DNA of 64,000 bases from Madurella fahalii (lineage: Eukaryota; Ascomycota; Sordariomycetes; Sordariales): NCBI GenBank assembly GCA_029876055.1, contig CM056878.1, forward strand, positions 2,108,001-2,172,000, read 5' to 3'. Positions 21,098-34,043 of the stretch are shown piece by piece; position 1 is the stretch's first letter; each line of letters begins with the position of its first letter. Position numbers and translations under genes: made by a program. A model generated the notes under the pieces. The model saw only the letters and a list, made by a program, of their open reading frames with translations, did no database searches and was not told the DNA's origin.

Positions 21098-24000
21098 AGG
21101 ATCCCATCGCTTTCTAAGCGTCGCTACTAGAATGACCTCACACGGCGCGATTGCTCTATCAGCACCATGATCTAATAATCCACGATTTCTCTTCCCCTTA
21201 ACACAGCCTCGAACACGCGTTCATCGACATTTAGCATTACCAGTACTACACGAGACGGCTGGACATTGGAAATAGATTGGCTTTAATCTCTGCTTTTCTC
21301 GTCTATTGCATTTTCCTTTGTCGTTGGGTCTTTTTAGAGGACCTGCTGGGCAACCGGCAAACCCGAGGGAGGATATCTCAGGGGAAAAAAAAGAAAAAAG
21401 AAATACCAGCAAGGAGCACTCTTTTGTTTTTTTTCGTCTCTGCCTCTTTCTCTCTCACTCTCTCGATCATTTGGCGCGGCGTTTGGGGATGGCATCAATC
21501 TGGCCGAAAAAAAAATTGGGGTTGGAAAGCTCGTTCATCGCCTAAGCCGGCCCCGGAGATTCGTCTTCTCACCTTCGTTTCTCGTTTCTCGTTCTCGGCA
21601 TACACATACACTATCATTTATTATTACTACTACTCTACTACTACCTTCTAATTAGCACCACATCTCGGCCTTACACAACGCAAGCATCTCAACAAGCGTC
21701 CGTTTGTTTTACATAAACATAGCGAGGGGGAGGGGGGGTGGGAATCGGGAATCGGGAAACGGGAATTGGGAATCTTTGTTTCAATTTCTTTTGCTGTATC
21801 TGACACATGGTGTTACGGACTCGGAAAGTTGGTGGCACAGTTACTTCGTCTTTTCTTGCTCTTATTTTTTTCTTTTCCCCTTGTTTACTCTAGTTGCGGA
21901 TAGCGAAGTGGTGGTTGGGAAAGAAGCATTTGATACCAGATTGGATCTTGTTTTTCCTTATTTTTTTTTCCCCCTTTCTTTTCCATTTTCCTCCTGGGGG
22001 TTCGCAAAGTGTGTTTTTCTTTTTCTTTTTTTTTTTTTTCTTTCCTCTTTGTCCCTGCGGGCCGCTCACTCGCTCGCGTCTTGTTTTTGTTTTCTTTTTT
22101 CGTTTCATTCTCATTGGATACCCAACAAGGCGGAGCCAAGCTCGAAGCCAATGAACAGAAGGATAGGATATTTCGCGGTGAAGTGACTGGTTGACGACCA
22201 CGGGAGGAGGTTGGTTGTGTTGCCTGTTTTGATGTACCGACTACCTTGGCTGCATGCCGGCCTGCCCGTCTGTTTACCTGATTCCGCCGGTCTCAGCCAA
22301 TCTTGCATCTTGTCTGCACGGACGTAGGCGGCTGGAGAGAGATAAGGATCGGGCTGCCAAGGCTGTCTTCTCAGCCCGGACAGGCCCGCGCTAGCTAGCC
22401 CAGGAAGAGAGACGGAAAGGAGCAAGGCTCCCAAGCGAGCATCCCGTCCTATCATCTCGTTGCCTGCCGCTGCTTGGTCAGGCAGGAAAGCCCAAGAATG
22501 GAAAACTGCCCGAATTGGGGGCAAAATTAGCAGAAAAACCGTTCGCCTATCAGATTGTCGAGTTTGATGAAATGACAGGCTGACCACGTTCGCGAAATTC
22601 CCCGAGCTGCCATGCTCTGCCACTGGAGGCTCGAGCTCTCTCTCTCTCTCATTTGATGCGCGGAGGTCCCCCCTCAAACGACGGCTGCTGAGCCGCAGCC
22701 TCTTTTCGACTCTTGTCTCTCTTCCAACTGGAAAATCGCGTGGCTCGGTTACCGTTGATCCCAACGAGAAAAGTCCCGGACCATTCTCGTCTGTTTTCTG
22801 GTTCGCACGCCGCCGCCTCGCATATCGAACTAGTACCCTTCAGCAAACTCCCACATGATGTGGATAACCCATCTGGGATTTCCTAGCCGCTAACTTCGGC
22901 TGTAGGTTGATTCTTCCAAAAAAAATTTTTTTTTTTTTTTTTCATTCCTATTCTAGGCGCCGCTGAGATACATGTACCGTACATGTACATGGGGGTTCTC
23001 TCGGCCGCATTTCTGTGTTACCACAACTTCTTTTTTCCAGATGTCGAGCTTATCAGGGTACCTTGTCTAGTTATGGCGAGATATGACACAAGTGATGGAA
23101 TTATTGGTAGAAACTAGTAAGACTTTGTTGTCTTGGGAGGGGCGGGAACGGCCATAATTCGTGCTTCCGCAGCCAAGAAGGCTGGAAAATGGAGCGGCAT
23201 GTCGTCGATCCAGTGTCACACAGCACCGTCCACAGTGGCTGCGACACGGCCAAGGTTCGGAGAAACTAGTATGTAATGTACTCCAATGTCGACGTCGGTT
23301 TAGCGGCGCCATGGTCCAAAGTGGAATCGAAACGGGTAATGGGGGGAGGGGGGATATGCTTGGCTTGGTGGCCGGTCTTCCTCGTTTCGGAATGTCACGC
23401 TCTCGTTCCGGGTTCTGTCTCGGCTTGATCTCTGCAATATCTCATCTCTTGTCTCATCTCGCTCTGGGTGATGAGATGCGGATCCCCCAGCCCGGGACCG
23501 GGGAGATTGTGATGGGTGCCCCGTGACGGGCGTGCGTGTGATCGATGGTCGGTTACATACATACATACATCTGGAGGGGTGCAAGGACCCCGTACAGTAC
23601 TTGCAACCGCCCCGTGGGGCTAGCGCGCGCTCACTGGGCTGGCCGGTTTTGTCGCCGTCAAATGTCCGAAACAGGCACGGCCAAGTCGAAAACGGGCAGG
23701 CAGTGAACTTGGGGTCCGCGATACGATGTAACCCTTTCTCGGTATTTGAAGGACGGCTCTCCACCATCAGCACAAGGAATGTAACACGAGCTCGTCCGGG
23801 TGCTACCCAACGAGGAATACCGAGACCTGCCATCGCGGCGGTGAGACCTTGGAAGACCCGAGTCAGACCATGACAAATTGCTCAAAAGATGTCCGAGTAC
23901 AGGGGGCAGGTGTAGATGACAGCGTGACATCTGAGTCGGGACGGAATGTCACAGATGGCTTCTAGGAAGCTCGGCCGAAATGGTGATCCCAGCTACAGTG

Positions 24001-24787
24001 ACGGCCAGCAGACGCGGGCCGCTCAACACAGAAGACTCAAATTGGGACTGAAGAGGCAGTGGGGCCCAAGGAATCGGCAGCTACACGTTAATATGCTGGC
24101 CGACCGAAGTGGACAGATCGGTGGGTGACTGGTGGTGTTGACGCCCCATCTGTGCGCGCCGTTGAATTGGATCTGAGGCACATGAGGTTAGTTGTTTTGC
24201 CACTCTGCAATGACGTTACATTATCCGAACCCTCGGGTTTGCCCTGCGTGGGTCAAACGGCCCTCCACAGCCTTACCGAGGCAGCAATTTTTGTCGGTTT
24301 GAGTGCTGACAGGTTGCATGAGCTGCATGACCGCATTGCGCAACCCCACGGGATGCTGAAGGGAGGAAATCAATACTGGGGAAAAGCAGAAGAGAAAATA
24401 AAACCAGGGCAATTCCAGCGTGGTATGTACGCATGTCGGGGTTGGGCGATGCCTGAATGCAGAGACGGGGGATTGTCATCTTGGGCGTGGGATTGCTAGC
24501 GCCCGCCGGGAGAGAGGCAGAGCCTGAGCGTTAACACCCAGGGCGACTTTGATTAGTGACAATGAGGGACGGTTTGCCTTGAAATCCGATATCGTTCAGA
24601 AAGACAAAAAGCAGGTGCCGGGCAGGTGCCATGACGGTCAGCCAGGTGAGGGGCAGCAGGGCTGCCCCACTACTGTGTACGTACACAAGCTGATCAAAGT
24701 GGGTCCACTGAGACGCCACATCCACGGGCAGGGATAGGCAGCCACGGGCTGAGCCGCCCCGCGTCACTTCCAACATTTCTCGACATC
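21098..24787. other. 3.7-kb intergenic region between bZIP and J-domain genes
   Basis: T-rich stretches at about 21420-21480 and 21850-22100 look like UTR or low-complexity DNA. There is an A7/T-run junction near 22918-22942, an ACATGTAC-rich partial palindrome near 22966-22990 and a short (TACA)n near 23551-23570. Frames on both strands are short, Arg/Pro/Ser-rich and match nothing I know. No RNA gene was recognised. Confidence 0.4.
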
Positions 24788-25993
24788 ATGAAGATGGAAA
24801 TGGAGTCGCCTCGCTCACCGAAACGGCGGCGCATCCTCGCCTCGATAAATCCGCCAGAGATAGAGTCTGGCGGTGATGAAGACGCCTCCAGAACACACAA
24901 ACGCGCCAGCAAGATGTCCCCTGACACATCTGGCCCTCGCAACGAGGAGGATCCTCGAACAACAGAAGGCAACATCCCAACCCAGCCCGAACAACGGGAA
25001 CAGGCGGACACCGAAACCACAGCTCCCAGGCCAACCAAATTCCGCTTTAAGTCCAAATCGTCCAGGTCGTCATCCCGACGGCACCGCGAAGGCGACGATG
25101 ACGAAGACGACCATGACCACCGCCGCCACCGCCGCCATCGCCATCACCGGCGCGAAAGATCCCGGGACACAGAGAGAGACGGAGACACCAATGCGCGCAG
25201 CGACGCATCAAAACGACGGCGCCGCCACCGCCACCGGTCCCCCTCCCCTTCCCCAACCAACAATACCGCCGGCGGCGGCAACGACCCCTTCTCGGACCCG
25301 CCTCTGGACCCGGAAACCGCCTTCCGCGAATCCCTCTTCGACGCCCTCGCCGACGACGAGGGCGCCGCCTACTGGGAATCCGTCTACGGCCAGCCCATCC
25401 ACGTCTACCCGGCCCCTTCCTCCTCGGGCGGCCCCGGCGGTCCCGGCGGCCACCTGGAGCGCATGAGCGACGAGGAGTACGCCGCGTACGTGCGCCAGAA
25501 GATGTGGGAGAAGACGCACGCAGGCCTGCTCGAGGCGCGGGCGCGGCGGGAGGAGGAGCGCGAGGAAGCGCGCAGGCGGCGGGAGGAAGGCGAGAGGATC
25601 GCGCGCGAGATGGAGAGGAGTCTGAGGAGGGGCGAGGAGAGGCGGCGGAGGAAGGGGTGGCGGGAGAGGTGGGCGCGCTACGTCGGGCTCTGGGCCGAGT
25701 GGGATGCCGCTGCGAAGGTCGGGGCGGCGGCGACGGTCGAGGGCATCCCCTGGCCTGGAGAGGACCGTACGCCCGAGGGAATCAGGGCCTTTTTCGTGCA
25801 CGGACTGGGGCTGGAGGAGGTGGGCGAGAAGGAGTTTGCGGCAAGGCTGAAGGAAGAGAGGTTCAGGTGGCATCCGGATAAGTTGCAGCAGCGGTTGGGG
25901 GGGAAGGTGGATGAGGAGGTTATGAAGCAGGTGACGGGGATTTTTCAGGTGGTGGATGCGTTGTGGAATGATACCCGGAAGAATGGCGGATAA
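24788..25993 (+). CDS. J-domain protein, NFKBIL1-like
   Basis: Single exon, 401 residues. The N-terminal 150 residues are charged and disordered, with Arg/His/Asp-rich and Ser/Arg stretches. The middle (about residues 220-290) is a strongly charged Glu/Arg helix with the motif EEREEARRRREEGERI. The C-terminus carries a diverged J-domain-like segment with an HPD at His362 in RFRWHPDKLQQR and a final helix FQVVDALWNDT. This layout, with the J motif at the extreme C-terminus after a charged helix, matches the fungal relatives of NFKBIL1, a nuclear protein family tied to mRNA processing. A role as Hsp70 co-chaperone is possible because HPD is intact, but the domain is short. The start is the ATG following GACATC; no intron is needed. 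Confidence 0.82.
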   Translation: MKMEMESPRSPKRRRILASINPPEIESGGDEDASRTHKRASKMSPDTSGPRNEEDPRTTEGNIPTQPEQREQADTETTAPRPTKFRFKSKSSRSSSRRHREGDDDEDDHDHRRHRRHRHHRRERSRDTERDGDTNARSDASKRRRRHRHRSPSPSPTNNTAGGGNDPFSDPPLDPETAFRESLFDALADDEGAAYWESVYGQPIHVYPAPSSSGGPGGPGGHLERMSDEEYAAYVRQKMWEKTHAGLLEARARREEEREEARRRREEGERIAREMERSLRRGEERRRRKGWRERWARYVGLWAEWDAAAKVGAAATVEGIPWPGEDRTPEGIRAFFVHGLGLEEVGEKEFAARLKEERFRWHPDKLQQRLGGKVDEEVMKQVTGIFQVVDALWNDTRKNGG

Positions 25994-27740
25994 GGGCCTT
26001 CTTCCATTTTGGTTTGTTGTGCGCCTGCTGATATGCGATGATGATGCTAGAGTGTTTTTGCCTTCCAAGCGAAGAGACAGGAAAAATAATAACACAGAGG
26101 CTCGGGACTCCGCCCGTCTAATAGAAACCCCGTCAAGTAAACGCGGCAACCGAACCTACCCCAGCATGTCAATAGATTCACATGCGTCTCTTGCCTAGTG
26201 TGTCTCGGCTCTCAATCCGATTCAGGTCCCTCTCCTCGACCACTTTCGCACCCGAAGCTTGCAGCTACCCGATACCGCAAACTTAGGAGAGAGACCGGAC
26301 TGAGCATCTGAGGCAGCTCAACAGGTCAACTAGGCAGTCTAAGCCGCAAAGGAAAGTATGTCAAGTTAGGAGAAGCCAAAATAAAAAATAAAAATAACGT
26401 CAGCCCATAGCCGCGAAGATGAAGCTAGGGGTTGACCGGCCTAGAGACGAACACACTCCTCCCAACCACCCGTCTGCCAGTTACCCTTGGTAACCACAGA
26501 TTGACCACTCCCCTGAATCTACCGCGCGGCGGCGCCAGCGGGCTTGATTCCGCTGCTACTTGCGAGACTTGATGATGCCTTCCTCGGCGAATCCGACAGC
26601 CCCGTCAATCCGCCGCACTATCTCTGGTTGCCGCCCAGTCCAACTCTCCTCCCTGGCTTTCGGGCCAAGGTCAGACAAAATTTTCTTCATCCTTTCATAC
26701 TTGCAATCGATGCGTTTGGTCGCTATCCCACCTCACCCTGCTAGCACTCAATTACCTAGTCACTGACTGTATTTGACTGCTCCTCCGACCCAGACATCGT
26801 CGGTAACTTCCCAAGCACAAAATACAGTCTCGCTAAAGGGCCAACGAGTGAAACATATCGCGACCCGCTGTTCTTGTCTGTAGGTTCCCCACTTTCACTC
26901 TCGTCCCGTTTGTTTTGCACCTCGAGGCTTGATGGGGTATGTCACGCCCAGGGGATCGCTAGGAATTCCGGCCAGGGAATGTCCATGTTATTCCAAGGAA
27001 CCCCGGGGATGCCGGCTCCATTTCATCCGAGATTTTCCAGGCACGACGGGAGGAGACTGCGGGGCTAATAAGTACAGACGCAGTAGATCTCAGCCATCGG
27101 TGGAGCGTCGCTCGTATAAGTGGAAGTGGACCGCCTGGTGGAGCGATGCGATCGTTGACGCCATCACATTCCGGAACCCGTGACGGTGAGAAGCGGAGCG
27201 AAGTAGGTAATCTATGGACATATGCCAGGCGGGGGTAGTAAATATGCATTCGTTTCGTTTAGCAAAGAGAAACGTAAGAGAGAAGGACAGAAGCATGCAT
27301 AAGCACATTTGTGAGCTTCCCAGATGGTCGATGGTGTCGTCATTTGTGTTGATGATAGGAAACTCGGGGCGTCCGTAAAGTGTCACAGTGAGTGGGGAAC
27401 GAAAGAAAGGCGAAAACGTGTACGAGATGAAGGGACTCAATCCCGTGTCCCATCAATTCGTGTCCTAGTAGGCGACAAATATGGCAGTTACGAGGCCATC
27501 CCTTTCGCTTCATTTTTTTTTTCTTTGGAAAGAAAAGTTCAAGTCAACCCAGGCAGCCTTTGCCGTGTGTAATTGTAAAGGAGATCCGTTACACCGCCAG
27601 CAGCTTCCAATGCCCACACGAGAGCCATAGGGGTAGTATGAAACCCAACCACACCTCCCTGTGAAGCCCCCTTGCCGTAACACGTCACCCACACCCCACC
27701 CCAAACCCCCCTCAAAATGAAGAAAATGCGAAAACCAAAT
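25994..27740. other. convergent intergenic region
   Basis: This lies between the stops of the J-domain gene (+) and the Ser-rich secreted gene (-). No credible gene or RNA is seen. A short T run at about 27510-27525 is the only low-complexity patch of note. Confidence 0.4.
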
Positions 27741-28251
27741 TTACAGAACAAACATCGCCACACCGCCCGCAACCAATGCCGCCATCGCCATCAGCCCCTG
27801 TCCAACCCCCAAGGAACCAACCCCACTGTCGCCTCCTCCCTCACCGCCCGCGGCGTCGCTCGCCGCGGACCCGGCACTTTCGGTGGCCGAGCTGACCCCA
27901 GACTCGGCCGAGGTCGAGATGGACTCGATGGCGGAGCTGATCGAGGCCGCGTCGGAGCCCGTGGCCGTGCTGAGCGCCGAGCTGAGGCTCTGCACCTGCG
28001 AGCCGGCGTCGGACGTGATCGAGGCGATGCTGGACGACGCGGCCGAGTTGATTGACGAGAGGACTGATGATAACGAGGACGAGATGGACGCCGCGGCTGA
28101 CGTGTCGGTTGTGACTCCTGTTGCTGTGGTCGTGTCCTGGGCCTAATAGGGTGGGGTGTTAGTACTAGGTAGGTAAGGCATGGGGGTCGGGAAAAGAACG
28201 TACCGAGACCACGGCGGCGAGGGCGGTGATGATGATCGGGGTGAAACGCAT
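27741..28251 (-). CDS. small Ser/Ala-rich secreted protein, probable GPI-anchored cell-wall protein
   Basis: Two exons (28251-28204, 28142-27741) around a 61-nt intron (GTACGT donor, TACTAAC branch point, TTAG acceptor) give 149 residues. Exon 1 encodes just the signal peptide MRFTPIIITALAAVVS, and the mature protein starts AQDTTTATG. The body is almost entirely Ser, Ala, Thr and Gly, suited to heavy O-mannosylation. The C-terminus has a small-residue stretch (AGGEGGGDSG) followed by a hydrophobic tail ending GGVAMFVL, the pattern of a GPI-attachment signal. No Cys pattern or enzyme motif is present, so a structural or surface role is likely. The intron placed exactly at the signal-peptide boundary supports the model. 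Confidence 0.8.
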
Positions 28252-29482
28252 TTTCTGATAGCTTTTCGAATCCGAGGGGGATAGATTACACTTTGGTATC
28301 GTTTTGGAAGGGTGTGATAAGAGATGTGTACAGAGGCGGGTGACGAGCGAGCTGTTGCAAAGTGGAAAGGGAAAGGCGAGGTCTCGGTAGTCCGATGAAC
28401 GCCGGGCAGCCACGAGGTAACCTACTTATAAGTGTCCGGATCGCAGGCATGCGATTATGATGCGTAACACGCATCTAGAACCATCTAAGCCACAGCATAA
28501 CGAAGCATTTGCTACCATGGTTCCTGCCATAGGGTTTGGCCGGCGGCGGGGGGACACATCAGCCACGACGTGGAATGCGCGCAACCCCGGGAACCGCAGG
28601 CGAAGGGGGTGATCCAAGTGAACACTGTCTTGACGCCCGTGTGCTTTACAGGTATGCAAGGGCCACAGCCTGGATTCAAGCCGGTTGGAACTCTCCCAGG
28701 TTAGCTTGCTCGTCCCCGCTGTGCGACAAAACTTGTTGAATGCATCAAGGGGTTGGTCCATCTCGCGGCAATGGCATCATCGTGTGGAGTTGTTCGCCCC
28801 ACAGACCGTCAACCGTACCAGGCGGAACATTTTAGCCTCCGTAGTTCCCGGGCGCGACGTGGCGAGTAATTGCTGCCATCACATCAGAAGTCCAACGGTA
28901 AGCAGGCTGGACAGCCCATTTAGGCCTTTCGTGGAGTGACGTTGCCAACTTTTCATCATCCATTTTCTCCACGACCAAGGGTCCGGCCTAGAATCCGCTG
29001 GGGAAGCAAACGCGAGAAGCACGGATCTCGGATTGCTTTGCTTCCACTAGCCCACTGCTACTGCAAGGAAGCGTTTGGATATTTAGCCGCTCTATTCCCA
29101 TCAATCCCCCCTTGCAACATCTGCTGCAGCCACGCTGCTCGGCGGACAGGGATTGCCAACTTTATTTCGACGAACCGAGTTGACCCGAGGTCGGTTTGCT
29201 AGTATTCGTCATCCAATGGGGCTTGAGGGCCGCCCAGATGCTGTGGATCTGGTCTCCCTTACATGAAGTCGCCACCAACTCAGTCAACGCATGCCGTGGG
29301 CCCGCACTTTGTCGCATGTGTAGAGGTATCCGTCTCAATCGGAAACCGAGCTGCTAGGATTTAACCCGAGGGGACGCGCATCCAAACGTCGTTGTCTCAA
29401 ATGCCGCCTCCCGTCCGCTCTCGGCCGCGGGGGCTGACGAGTGCCTTTTCGTATTGCTCGGCTCGTGATTGCTGCAGGGCCT
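28252..29482. other. intergenic region between GPI-protein and SIN1 genes
   Basis: The first 200 bp probably hold the promoter of the small secreted protein. I see no gene, RNA or mobile element in the rest. Confidence 0.4.
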
Positions 29483-32009
29483 TCAGACGTCCCGATAGGG
29501 GGAGATACGATTCTTGAGCTCCTCGACTATCTCAGCTGCATATTCCTGGCTGCTCGTCACAAAGTCGTATCTCTTGCTCTCGGTCGATTTGTACACAACA
29601 AGCTGGTTTTTGACCATTAGCAAAGTAATTTTGGCTCAAGGATCGGGTAATCTCGCCAACGACGTACCTTGAAATTGGTGGGATGCTTTCGAGACACCTT
29701 GCATCCTACTACATTGCTAAAGTGGACTGTAGTCAACTTGCCGTCTCCGTCGGCCATCTTGCCGCCAGACGCAGGCATTATATGGATGTAATCCCCGTCA
29801 ATGGCGAATAATTTCTCCGACAACAATCGCATTGGTTGCTTCCGCCAGACCGTGTACTTCTTGTAATTGGACCCGACGCCGAGCTCGTCCTGCTTCAGCA
29901 CTTCTTTGGCCAGCGGGTGAGTCCCCAGGAGCTTTGACCTCTTGGTCTTGGTCCAGCTTGCGTTATCGCTAAAGAGAAGCGGCCTGGGTGATGAGCTGCT
30001 GGGCGATCCCGTCATGATGAGGGGACCGTCTGTGGCGAAGCGGCGCCGGTAGAGGTCCAAGTCGGTGATGCTACCGAGTGAAGCAACCGTACGGTCGAGC
30101 ATTACTACTGTCCCCGAATGTGGCAGCTTCAAGACGTGGTTAGCTTTGTCGAGCTGACGCTTCCGACACGCAATGTCCAAAACCTCGGCCAGCCACGTTT
30201 CGGTGCTAACATCAAGCGTGAGCATCTGCCCAGGAGCGATATCGGAGGAATGGATGTGAATGCGCAGCAGCCTCTTCTCTCCGCGCGCGGTAGGTGCGTT
30301 TGTCGGCTGAGACTGGGGCATGTCGGCGAACATGGTTGTATTTGCGCGGTATGCCGTGTTCAGCAGCGGATTCTCTCGGGGCTGGGCGGGAACGTGCAGG
30401 ACAGCTTCTGGGCGTGGGGTGCTCCGGGGCGTCGGATCCTTGTCATCCTCCTCGGCATTTCCTTCTTGTTCAAATTCTGGCGTGGTGCGTTGGTTCTCCT
30501 CAAACTCATCTTGCGAAGCCGGCGCCAGGGCAAATATGTCGTAGACCTTAGAATTGGAGCGGGAGCGTCCGGCCTTGTTGTTGGCCGTGGTAAATGAAAC
30601 CAGTGGCTTCTTGCGTTCGAGAGGTGGAAAATCGTCGTCAAGCTCGCCGTCTTCTTCAACCATGCGCAGCACCCACCAGTTTACATTCAGCTTGTCGTTG
30701 GGAAGCGGCGGTTCCAACTTCTCCTCGTTGTAGCGCCATAGGCTGAGGCCAATCAGATCGGCAACTGTCACGACCCTGTCCCCGCCCTCGCCTTGATGAA
30801 CCGTCCGCCTGATAAGGACCTCGAAGGGCTTCGAGGGGGTTCTGGAAAACGGGGCATAGATCCGCAGCGTGATGGGATTAGGATCGCCCTGTCCGGAGAG
30901 CGAAGCGAAGCCGTCGAATGGGAGGGCCGGCTTTGTCTTCTTCGCTTTCAAGGCGGCCGAGAGCAAGCTCTTGGGCTGCATCATGCTCAGTGGCCGGATG
31001 GTGCTCATGGGCCGTGGAGGTGGCAGCTCTCCAACAGACATCTGTAGCGGCGGAGGGACGGCCGACCTGCGTATGGTAGATCTCCGTGCGAAATCTCGGG
31101 GAGGAGCGCCAGGGGATGCATTCAGAGGATTCTTGACAGCATCTAGGATTGACGCAGAATCGATGCTCTCGATAAAAGCCGAGGACATATCCGAAGCGTC
31201 AGAGTCATCTTCCTCCTCCTCCAGAAGCTCGCTCCCCTGGCGCTTGACCCCCTCGATAGGCTCTGTGTTTAGTTTGACGGACAGCTTGGTGGCGCGAGCG
31301 GCAGCTGCCCGTGCCGCCTCCCGGTGCTTATGGAAGCCCGACGCATCAAATTCGTTTTCCGACGATACTTCGCTGCTGGTCACGGTGTCGCGTCGTGCTC
31401 TCTCCTTTACCGTCTCCAGCGCGGACTGCGATCCCCTTCTGGTCGCCGGACGGGGCGAAGACAGGGTGGTCGTCTGGCGAAGATTGGACGACTGAAGCGG
31501 CGAAGACCCCGAGCGGTTCCGCACCGGCATCTTGGCGAATTTGATCTGCTGCGCAGCACGCTGGTCTGGCTCGTCGTCGCTCTCGTCGCTCAAATCACTG
31601 CTGTCGTCCTCCTCCATCTGTTCGCGCCGCCGCCGCCGTTTCGTCGCCAAACTGGGACCCACGGCTTCGGGGGCATCTTCTGGGAACAAGTTACCTTCCT
31701 CGCCTTCATCTTCGAGGGTAAGCCAGGCGAGCCTGGGCGCCTGAAAATACTCGGAGGCGACGGCGGTGGGAATGGGTGGCGAGTGGGTTCTCTTGATGAG
31801 AGCGGGGTCCGGACGCCACCCCGCAGCCTTGAAGGGCGCCGAATTGAGGAGGCTCTCATTCAAAGTGAAGAGACGCTCTCCCACGCCGTCGGCAATGTCG
31901 TTGAGATAGCTGGTCCGCAACTGGTACAGGACCAAACTGGAGATGGTCAGCAGTCTGGCATCCACTGGGATCATAGGAGCTCGTACTCTTCAACTTGAAT
32001 CACCGACAT
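29483..32009 (-). CDS. AVO1: TORC2 subunit AVO1/SIN1
   Basis: Scaffold subunit of TOR complex 2 that presents AGC kinases to Tor at the plasma membrane. Three exons: a 23-nt first exon (32009-31987), 31936-29668 and 29602-29483, with introns of 50 and 65 nt; total 803 residues. The tiny exon matters because joining it gives MSVIQVEDLVLYQLRTSYL, the family's conserved N-terminus, whereas the ATG at 31974 would not. Domains: N-terminal Sin1 motif (1-40); long disordered linker with an acidic KRRRRREQMEEDD patch; CRIM domain about 370-450 (motifs IRRTVHQGEGG and NVNWWVLRMVEEDGE); Ras-binding-like domain about 555-640; PH domain about 675-800, completed by the last exon (LVVYKSTESKRYDFV). Divergent from the PRCC-family gene. 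Confidence 0.93.
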
Positions 32010-32789
32010 GGTCGCACATACCGCGCATGTATTGCGACGTGTTGCTGTTGAGTATCCGTATCGTGGGCACTTCTACAGCTGGTGGAGAATGTCAAGTTGG
32101 TATCCGAATTCGACGCACTCAGAGAATAGAATGAGCGCCTTAGACTGGAAGGGACAAAGGAAGCTGCAGTCGGGTGTCTCGTCCGATGACTGAAGGACGA
32201 GGTTACTTAAACGGAAAAGGAATGACAGGAAGTGAGGAGAAAGTAAAGCTAGTGATATCGGGCGATGTTAGCCACGGTGATAAGTTGGGGACCGTTGGAG
32301 CCGGGGAAGGGGACCCGTTGAATGGAGTGGGGATGGGACTCGGCCCAGTGAAACGCCAATCCCAAGTCCCGTCGCGGTAACAAAGGACTCAAAGTGGGGA
32401 CGATTCAAGTACCTATCACACCGAACACAGGACCGCAACCGAAAAGAACGGGGACAGAGAAAATAAATATGTCGGATCCTTAAGACATGCGTTGATGCCG
32501 AGCGCGTTAGGAATACGCATAAAGTCAAAACAACGCCACCGACTGGTTTTCTGGCGGCGATTCGAGGGTCGATTGAACAGTCCCTTGGCTCGATCGTGGA
32601 GTACATTACAGTTACAGTACGCCATGCTTGGTAACCATATCTTATCGATAAGCGTGCGCCCTGGTTGACCCAGCTGCAGCAGCTCGATTTTCTGGGGCGA
32701 ATGCGACGGCGGCCGAGCCAAACTCTCCGCCTGCATCCAAGACCTCACGACATCGTCACCAGCCAAATCGCCCACGCAGAACCGCAACA
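32010..32789. promoter_or_regulatory. divergent promoter between AVO1 and the PRCC-family gene
   Basis: The two start codons lie 780 bp apart facing away. No strong TATA box or long repeat is seen. Shared promoter function is inferred from geometry. Confidence 0.4.
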
Positions 32790-34043
32790 ATGGGTTTGGT
32801 CGATTATTCTGACTCGGAATCCGAATCCGAAGCCGTCCAGCAGAAGCCGACAGCGCCCGTGACGTCGACCTCAGCGGCGCCAAAGAAGCCTTTCCAGAAG
32901 CTGCTCGATCGTGGCAAGATCGTGGTCAACCTTCCTACCGCCAGCGCGGGCTTCGAAACCACTGTCGAAGCTGAACAGCCGCCGGCGAAGCGCGTCAAGA
33001 CGGCGGGCAGCAGCAGGTTTAGCAACCTCGGCTCGTTTCTGCCGCCACCCAAGAAAAACGCCGCATCAGCCGCAACTGGGGCCGTAAAGAAATCAGGCAG
33101 TGCTCCTGCTCCCGGGATACATCTGAGGACGGCTGCCGAGCCGGCATTTATCAGGGGCGGTAACAATGTTGATACCAGTGAGGATGGCGATGGCGACACA
33201 AACACCGCGGACGCTTCAGGGCTGGATCTGAACCCGCCAAACTCTAGAGGCCCGTCCATACCTGATGGCCAGAAGCCAGAAGAAGAGGTGAAGCTTGTGG
33301 GCAAACCGCTCATGTTTAAGCCCCTTTCCGTTGCGAGGAAAAAGGCGCCGGTGAAGAGCAAGAAAGGCGCCCCCGCCGCAGCAGCCAGCACGACCCCTAG
33401 TGCGACGACCGTCCAAAACGGCCCAACGGCAGCGGCTACAGCAGCGGTGCCGCCAAGCATAGAACAAGAACCTCCGAAACGGAAGAAGATCTCTCTCTTT
33501 TCTATGGGAGACGACGATGCCTCCCCGTCGGCCGCTCCCACAGCCGCCGCCACAGGGACCTACGAACCTCTATTCACCAACGATCAAACCGGCACTTCCA
33601 CCGCCGCCGAGTATGAAGAAGACGCCGTTACCTCGGCCTACCCGACTTACCAGCACCCACCCGCGCAACAGCTCCCGCAACAGTCTCCGCAACACCCCCC
33701 GCAACAGCATACCCTGACATCCCTAGCCGACTCCCTCGACCTTACCCCGGCCGCGCGCCGCGAGCTCTTTGGCCGCCCCAACGCCCGGGACAATGCGTCA
33801 GCGATCATGCCGCCCAACGCAAAGGTCATCAACTTTGACATGGAGCAGGAGTACGCGCGCAACGAGGCGCTGCGGGCGTCGGGCGAGCAGGTGTACAACC
33901 CGGTGCGGTCGATCGCGTCGGGCAAGCACAGCCTGCGGCAGGTGGTGAACATGGCGCAGAGCAACCAGAGCGCGCTCGAGGACAGCTTCGCGAGGGCGAA
34001 AGGGAGCAAGCGGGACGCCGCTGGGCGGTATGGATGGAAGTGA
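32790..34043 (+). CDS. PRCC-family (mitotic checkpoint regulator/splicing-associated) nuclear protein
   Basis: Single exon, 417 residues, with ATG in the context CAACAATGG. The N-terminus MGLVDYSDSESESE is typical of PRCC proteins. It is followed by disordered Ala/Pro/Lys-rich sequence with basic patches (KRVK, ARKKAPVKSKKG, PPKRKKI) likely to act in nuclear import, then a Gln/Pro stretch. The C-terminal 90 residues are the conserved PRCC domain with motifs INFDMEQEYARNE, VYNPVRSIASGKHSLRQVV and the ending AGRYGWK. Human PRCC associates with splicing factors and with MAD2B; fungal members are little studied, so only a nuclear, RNA-processing-related role is inferred. Confidence 0.88.
   Translation: MGLVDYSDSESESEAVQQKPTAPVTSTSAAPKKPFQKLLDRGKIVVNLPTASAGFETTVEAEQPPAKRVKTAGSSRFSNLGSFLPPPKKNAASAATGAVKKSGSAPAPGIHLRTAAEPAFIRGGNNVDTSEDGDGDTNTADASGLDLNPPNSRGPSIPDGQKPEEEVKLVGKPLMFKPLSVARKKAPVKSKKGAPAAAASTTPSATTVQNGPTAAATAAVPPSIEQEPPKRKKISLFSMGDDDASPSAAPTAAATGTYEPLFTNDQTGTSTAAEYEEDAVTSAYPTYQHPPAQQLPQQSPQHPPQQHTLTSLADSLDLTPAARRELFGRPNARDNASAIMPPNAKVINFDMEQEYARNEALRASGEQVYNPVRSIASGKHSLRQVVNMAQSNQSALEDSFARAKGSKRDAAGRYGWK

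Noticed and set aside
25208..26149. 313-codon frame opposite the J-domain gene
   Set aside because: It is a shadow of the GC-rich, Arg/Glu-coding plus strand.
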